A stretch of DNA of 22,311 bases from a virus, in IMG/VR virus record IMGVR_UViG_3300048044_000115, positions 1 to 22,311 of that record; one strand, given 5' to 3'. Position numbers and translations under genes: made by a program. This document shows positions 20,809 to 22,311 of this stretch, piece by piece (positions within the stretch are counted from its first letter, which is position 1; every line of letters starts with the position of its first letter). Under the pieces are notes generated by a model. It saw only the letters and a program-made list of their open reading frames with translations, made no database searches and was not told the origin of the DNA.

Positions 20809-20809
20809 A
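20767..20809 (+). repeat. 43-bp direct repeat, copy 1 (end of the HTH gene)
   Basis: This segment (from GAAGCTATCCACA to GTTTTTGAA) is found again at 21068-21110 with 38 of 43 bases identical. Here it is the 3' end of the HTH gene and encodes EAIHTSNGLDQRF plus stop. Confidence 0.8.
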
Positions 20810-20822
20810 CTGAGGTAAAATC

Positions 20823-21032
20823 ATGTGGACAAAAACAGCACCGACGGAACCAGGGTACTACTGGTGGAGAGACCTGAGAGAATATCGCAACAGGAATCTG
20901 ACCGTCGTGATGTATTGCGCTGGGTGGTGCTTTCCAGGAAACGAGATGCCTCTTGAAGATAAAGAAATGGAGGACGCCGGTGAGTTCTGGAGCGAACCTA
21001 TCACGCCGCCCGCAGACGATCGATTCTGGTAA
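20823..21032 (+). CDS. Small hypothetical phage protein (69 aa)
   Basis: A 69-residue protein starting WTKTAPTEPGYYWWRDLREY. A strand follows in LTVVMYCAGWCFPGN, and it ends FWSEPITPPADDRFW. The PtepGyYWwR...W.epI.pP pattern is one I know from small phage proteins, where it has no known function. The ATG at 20823 has GAGGT 6 bases upstream. This is the last gene of the early operon before the non-coding phage end. Confidence 0.6.
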   Translation: MWTKTAPTEPGYYWWRDLREYRNRNLTVVMYCAGWCFPGNEMPLEDKEMEDAGEFWSEPITPPADDRFW

Positions 21033-21067
21033 CGTGGCCGGGAATAACGCCGTTGTGCGTGTCGATG

Positions 21068-21110
21068 GAAGCTATCCACATAGCCAACGGGCTCGACCAA
21101 TGTTTTTGAA
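21068..21110 (+). pseudogene. 43-bp direct repeat, copy 2: remnant of an HTH-gene tail
   Basis: A second copy of the HTH gene tail with 5 mismatches. In frame it still encodes EAIHIANGLDQCF and a stop, but no HTH part precedes it. It looks like the residue of a second excisionase-like gene, or of a segment duplication that also enclosed the 69-residue gene between the copies. Confidence 0.65.
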
Positions 21111-21276
21111 GGTATCTCGGGTCTAAGTTGGTTGATAGGTTCTGTAAGGTTGAGTTACTCTGTTTTTGAACTTGCAATCTTGCTCGTTTTGGAGCCAGAA
21201 ACCGGCCTTTTCTGACCGACTTTTAGGCTAGAATTCGACCCCTACTCAGCCTTGGATGGGCGTGGCCGCCTTATTT

Positions 21277-21298
21277 TTTCTATGATTTTCCATAGAAA
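21277..21298. repeat. Inverted repeat / hairpin at early-operon end
   Basis: TTTCTATG (21277-21284) is perfectly complementary to CATAGAAA (21291-21298) with a six-base loop, preceded by a T-run. It may be a transcript end or a protein-binding palindrome. Confidence 0.5.
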
Positions 21299-21532
21299 TC
21301 ACGTTATCAGACATTGAGACCTTTTGCACTGTTTTTGGTGCAAGTTTTGAGGCCTGTTTTGGAGGGTGGATAGCGCTTCGAGCGGCGTCTGGCGCGGAGT
21401 TTGGGAGTTTTTCACAAAAATGTCATGCGGCTATTTTTGCCGAGTTTCGCATTATGGGATGGCTCGGTTGGATTCCGCCACGCGCTTGACGGTTTTTCAA
21501 CGACTTACGGGCAAAATCTAAGCGAAATCTCT

Positions 21533-21559
21533 CCACCAGTGCAATCTAATTCCTGTTTT
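21533..21559. repeat. Putative transposase-binding site, inner copy
   Basis: A 27-bp segment with CCACCAGTGCAAT...AATTCCTGT, repeated at 21639-21665 with 24 of 27 bases identical in the same orientation. The offset of 106 bp is nearly that of the first two MuA sites at the Mu left end (about 105 bp as I recall). Binding by the transposase is inferred. Confidence 0.5.
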
Positions 21560-21638
21560 TAATTTCCGCCGTCGAGCTGTGGAAAAGCGCGTTTCACCCG
21601 CGTCAAACCCGACGATACCCGCCTTCTCCCGTCATATC

Positions 21639-21665
21639 CCACCAGTGCAATACAATTCCTGTATT
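21639..21665. repeat. Putative transposase-binding site, outer (terminal) copy
   Basis: Outer copy of the 27-bp repeat. Read inward from the proposed terminus, the complementary strand starts TG(TG)AATACAGGAATTG, fitting the 5'-TG ends of Mu-type elements with the first binding site a few bases inside. Confidence 0.5.
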
Positions 21666-21671
21666 CACACG
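21666..21671. other. Proposed prophage/host junction
   Basis: The phage most likely ends with CA at 21666-21667 or 21668-21669, directly outside the terminal repeat. Host sequence in the form of a palindromic repeat starts at 21671. Mu-type insertion would leave a 5-bp target copy starting here. The other junction is outside the window, so the duplication cannot be checked. Confidence 0.4.
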
Positions 21672-21709
21672 TGCCCCATCCATTTCGCGTTCTTTGCGAA
21701 ATGGGTGGG
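21671..21709. repeat. REP-like palindromic host repeat, copy 1
   Basis: GTGCCCCATCC leads into a 14-bp stem (21675-21688 with 21696-21709, one T-G pair, 7-base loop) closing with GGGTGGG. The same frame (GTGCCCCATCC, variable stem, GGGTGGG) recurs at 22274-22311. The inner stem differs (ATTTCGC here, TTGCGC there), typical of a dispersed REP family. Confidence 0.7.
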
Positions 21710-21764
21710 AAACCACAAACCTCGACCATCCCCACCCATCGGGCCACACGCTACACTGGAAGCA

Positions 21765-22229
21765 ATGAACGAATCCCTATTCCCTGATCCTGCCGCCGGC
21801 GCGCCCAGCCCGCGGTTCACTGCCCACTGCGACGGCGGTTCCCGCAGCAATCCCGGCCCCTCGGGCTATGGCGCCGTTATTGAAGATTCAAAAGGCCACG
21901 TTGTCGCCGAACTAAGCGAGTACCTCGGCATCCAGACCAACAACTACGCCGAGTACTCCGGCCTCCTGGGCGTGCTCCGGTGGTCCGTCGAACACAACGT
22001 GAAACACCTGCGCGTGGTCTCCGACTCCGAATTGATGGTCAAGCAGATGCAGGGCAAGTACAAAGTCGCCAGCCCCATCCTGCGACCGCTGTTTGAAGAG
22101 GCCCGCCGCCTCTCTCGGAACGTTGCCAGTTTCGAGATCCGCCACACCCTGCGCGGCGGCAACAAGCAAGCCGACAAGCTGGCTAACGATGCAATGGACA
22201 AGGGCATGGGCCGGAGCAGGCCTGTCTAA
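21765..22229 (+). CDS. Ribonuclease HI family protein (host gene)
   Basis: A 154-residue RNase H-fold protein with the full active-site set: D23 in AHCDGGSRSNPGPSGYG, E63 in TNNYAEYSGLL, D87 in VVSDSELMVKQM, and D137 in NKQADKLAN. This branch (NNYAEY, SDSELMVKQMQGKYKV) is the YpdQ/archaeal-like RNase HI type that cuts RNA in RNA-DNA hybrids. The start at 21765 is chosen since the frame further upstream crosses the palindromic repeat and the phage junction. The phage end lies only about 95 bases upstream, so the promoter may have been displaced or replaced. Base use returns to GC-rich, as expected for chromosome. Confidence 0.92.
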   Translation: MNESLFPDPAAGAPSPRFTAHCDGGSRSNPGPSGYGAVIEDSKGHVVAELSEYLGIQTNNYAEYSGLLGVLRWSVEHNVKHLRVVSDSELMVKQMQGKYKVASPILRPLFEEARRLSRNVASFEIRHTLRGGNKQADKLANDAMDKGMGRSRPV

Positions 22230-22273
22230 AAGGAAGGCGGGCGGGCCATTCTTGAACCAACCACAAAAGCGGG

Positions 22274-22311
22274 TGCCCCATCCTTGCGCTTTTTTCTAGC
22301 GCAAGGGTGGG
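22274..22311. repeat. REP-like palindromic host repeat, copy 2
   Basis: GTGCCCCATCC, then TTGCGC and its complement GCGCAA around a 9-base T-rich loop, closing with GGGTGGG. The whole stem is 13 bp (22277-22289 with 22299-22311, one T-G pair). Placed 45 bases after the RNase H stop, it could act as its transcription end. It is preceded by GG, whereas copy 1 is preceded by AC, the last bases of or next to the phage. Confidence 0.7.

Larger units (their letters stand above)
1..21669. mobile_element. Mu-like transposable prophage (left end outside window)
   Basis: A MuA-like DDE transposase and a MuB-like AAA ATPase lie beside an XRE repressor. A leftward block holds the Mu-order genes gp25, gp26, gp27, gp28, gp29 and gp30 plus lysozyme. 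Together these identify a transposable (Mu-type) phage. The right boundary is placed at about 21667-21669, just outside the outermost copy of a 27-bp repeat and just before a host palindromic repeat. The left boundary is not in the window, because the minor head gene runs off base 1. The structural genes point left and the transposition genes right, so this is the divergent layout with the switch in the middle. Tail genes are absent here and presumably lie further left. Confidence 0.9.
21111..21670. other. AT-rich non-coding phage end with hairpins
   Basis: About 560 bases without a supportable gene. Recognisable elements are a hairpin TTTCTATG-attttc-CATAGAAA (21277-21298) and a hairpin TTGCAC-tgtttttg-GTGCAA (21324-21343). 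Several CTGTTTTTG/TGTTTTTGAA repeats (near 21101, 21161 and 21330) are also present, followed by two 27-bp repeats (21533 and 21639). The hairpins may end the early transcript or bind regulators. The composition is clearly more AT-rich than the genes on either side. Confidence 0.6.

Noticed and set aside
21579-21764. N-terminal extension of the RNase H frame
   Set aside because: It crosses the palindromic repeat and the proposed phage junction, and RNase H family proteins start close to the first Asp motif.
1-22311. CRISPR array, tRNA, rRNA
   Set aside because: No regularly spaced repeats and no recognisable tRNA or rRNA sequence were seen by eye. The short direct repeats present are two-copy only.

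Overview
The window is most of a Mu-like transposable prophage sitting next to a chromosomal RNase H gene. The host looks like a GC-rich member of the Acidobacteriota. That guess rests on base composition, on the many NTG starts coupled to stop codons, and on two GTGCCCCATCC...GGGTGGG palindromic repeats flanking the RNase H gene. I recall such repeats from that phylum and could not check it here.

Layout. (1) 1-8728, all on the minus strand: head and packaging genes in Mu order (minor head protein gp30/F running off the left edge, DUF935 portal gp29, large terminase gp28, DUF3486 small terminase gp27, a gp26-like winged helix, a membrane/coiled-coil gp25-like protein), then a holin-like protein, a secreted phospholipase D-family nuclease, two small paralogous proteins, a lipoprotein and a GH24 lysozyme. 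(2) 8729-10149: the lysogeny control region. An XRE-type repressor on the minus strand is translationally coupled to a stand-alone copy of the phage Mu F/SPP1 gp7 minor-head domain. A near-consensus rightward promoter overlaps the repressor start codon and carries one of two 14-bp direct-repeat operators between its -35 and -10 boxes. (3) 10202-21032, all on the plus strand: a long, tightly coupled early operon. It has a small Cro/Ner-like HTH protein, two unknown small genes, a PAP2/Aur1-like membrane phosphatase, MuA-like DDE transposase, MuB-like AAA ATPase, and about twenty small genes. These include many Cys-rich zinc-binding proteins, a degenerate response-regulator receiver, an ASCH-domain protein and an excisionase-like HTH protein. 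(4) 21033-21670: AT-rich non-coding phage end with a duplicated 43-bp gene tail and two copies of a 27-bp repeat 106 bp apart, the expected arrangement for transposase binding sites at a Mu-type early end. (5) 21671-22311: host DNA, one palindromic repeat, RNase H, and a second palindromic repeat.

The genome is arranged divergently: structural genes are read leftward and transposition genes rightward from a central switch, as I recall for BcepMu-type rather than classic Mu phages. In the prophage the repressor would hold the early promoter shut. After derepression, the early operon supplies the A/B transposition machinery, and the leftward block makes capsid, packaging and lysis proteins. The most unusual cargo is the repressor-coupled minor-head domain protein, the PAP2 phosphatase placed between the Ner-like gene and the transposase, and the pseudo-receiver. 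None has an obvious role in the standard Mu life cycle.
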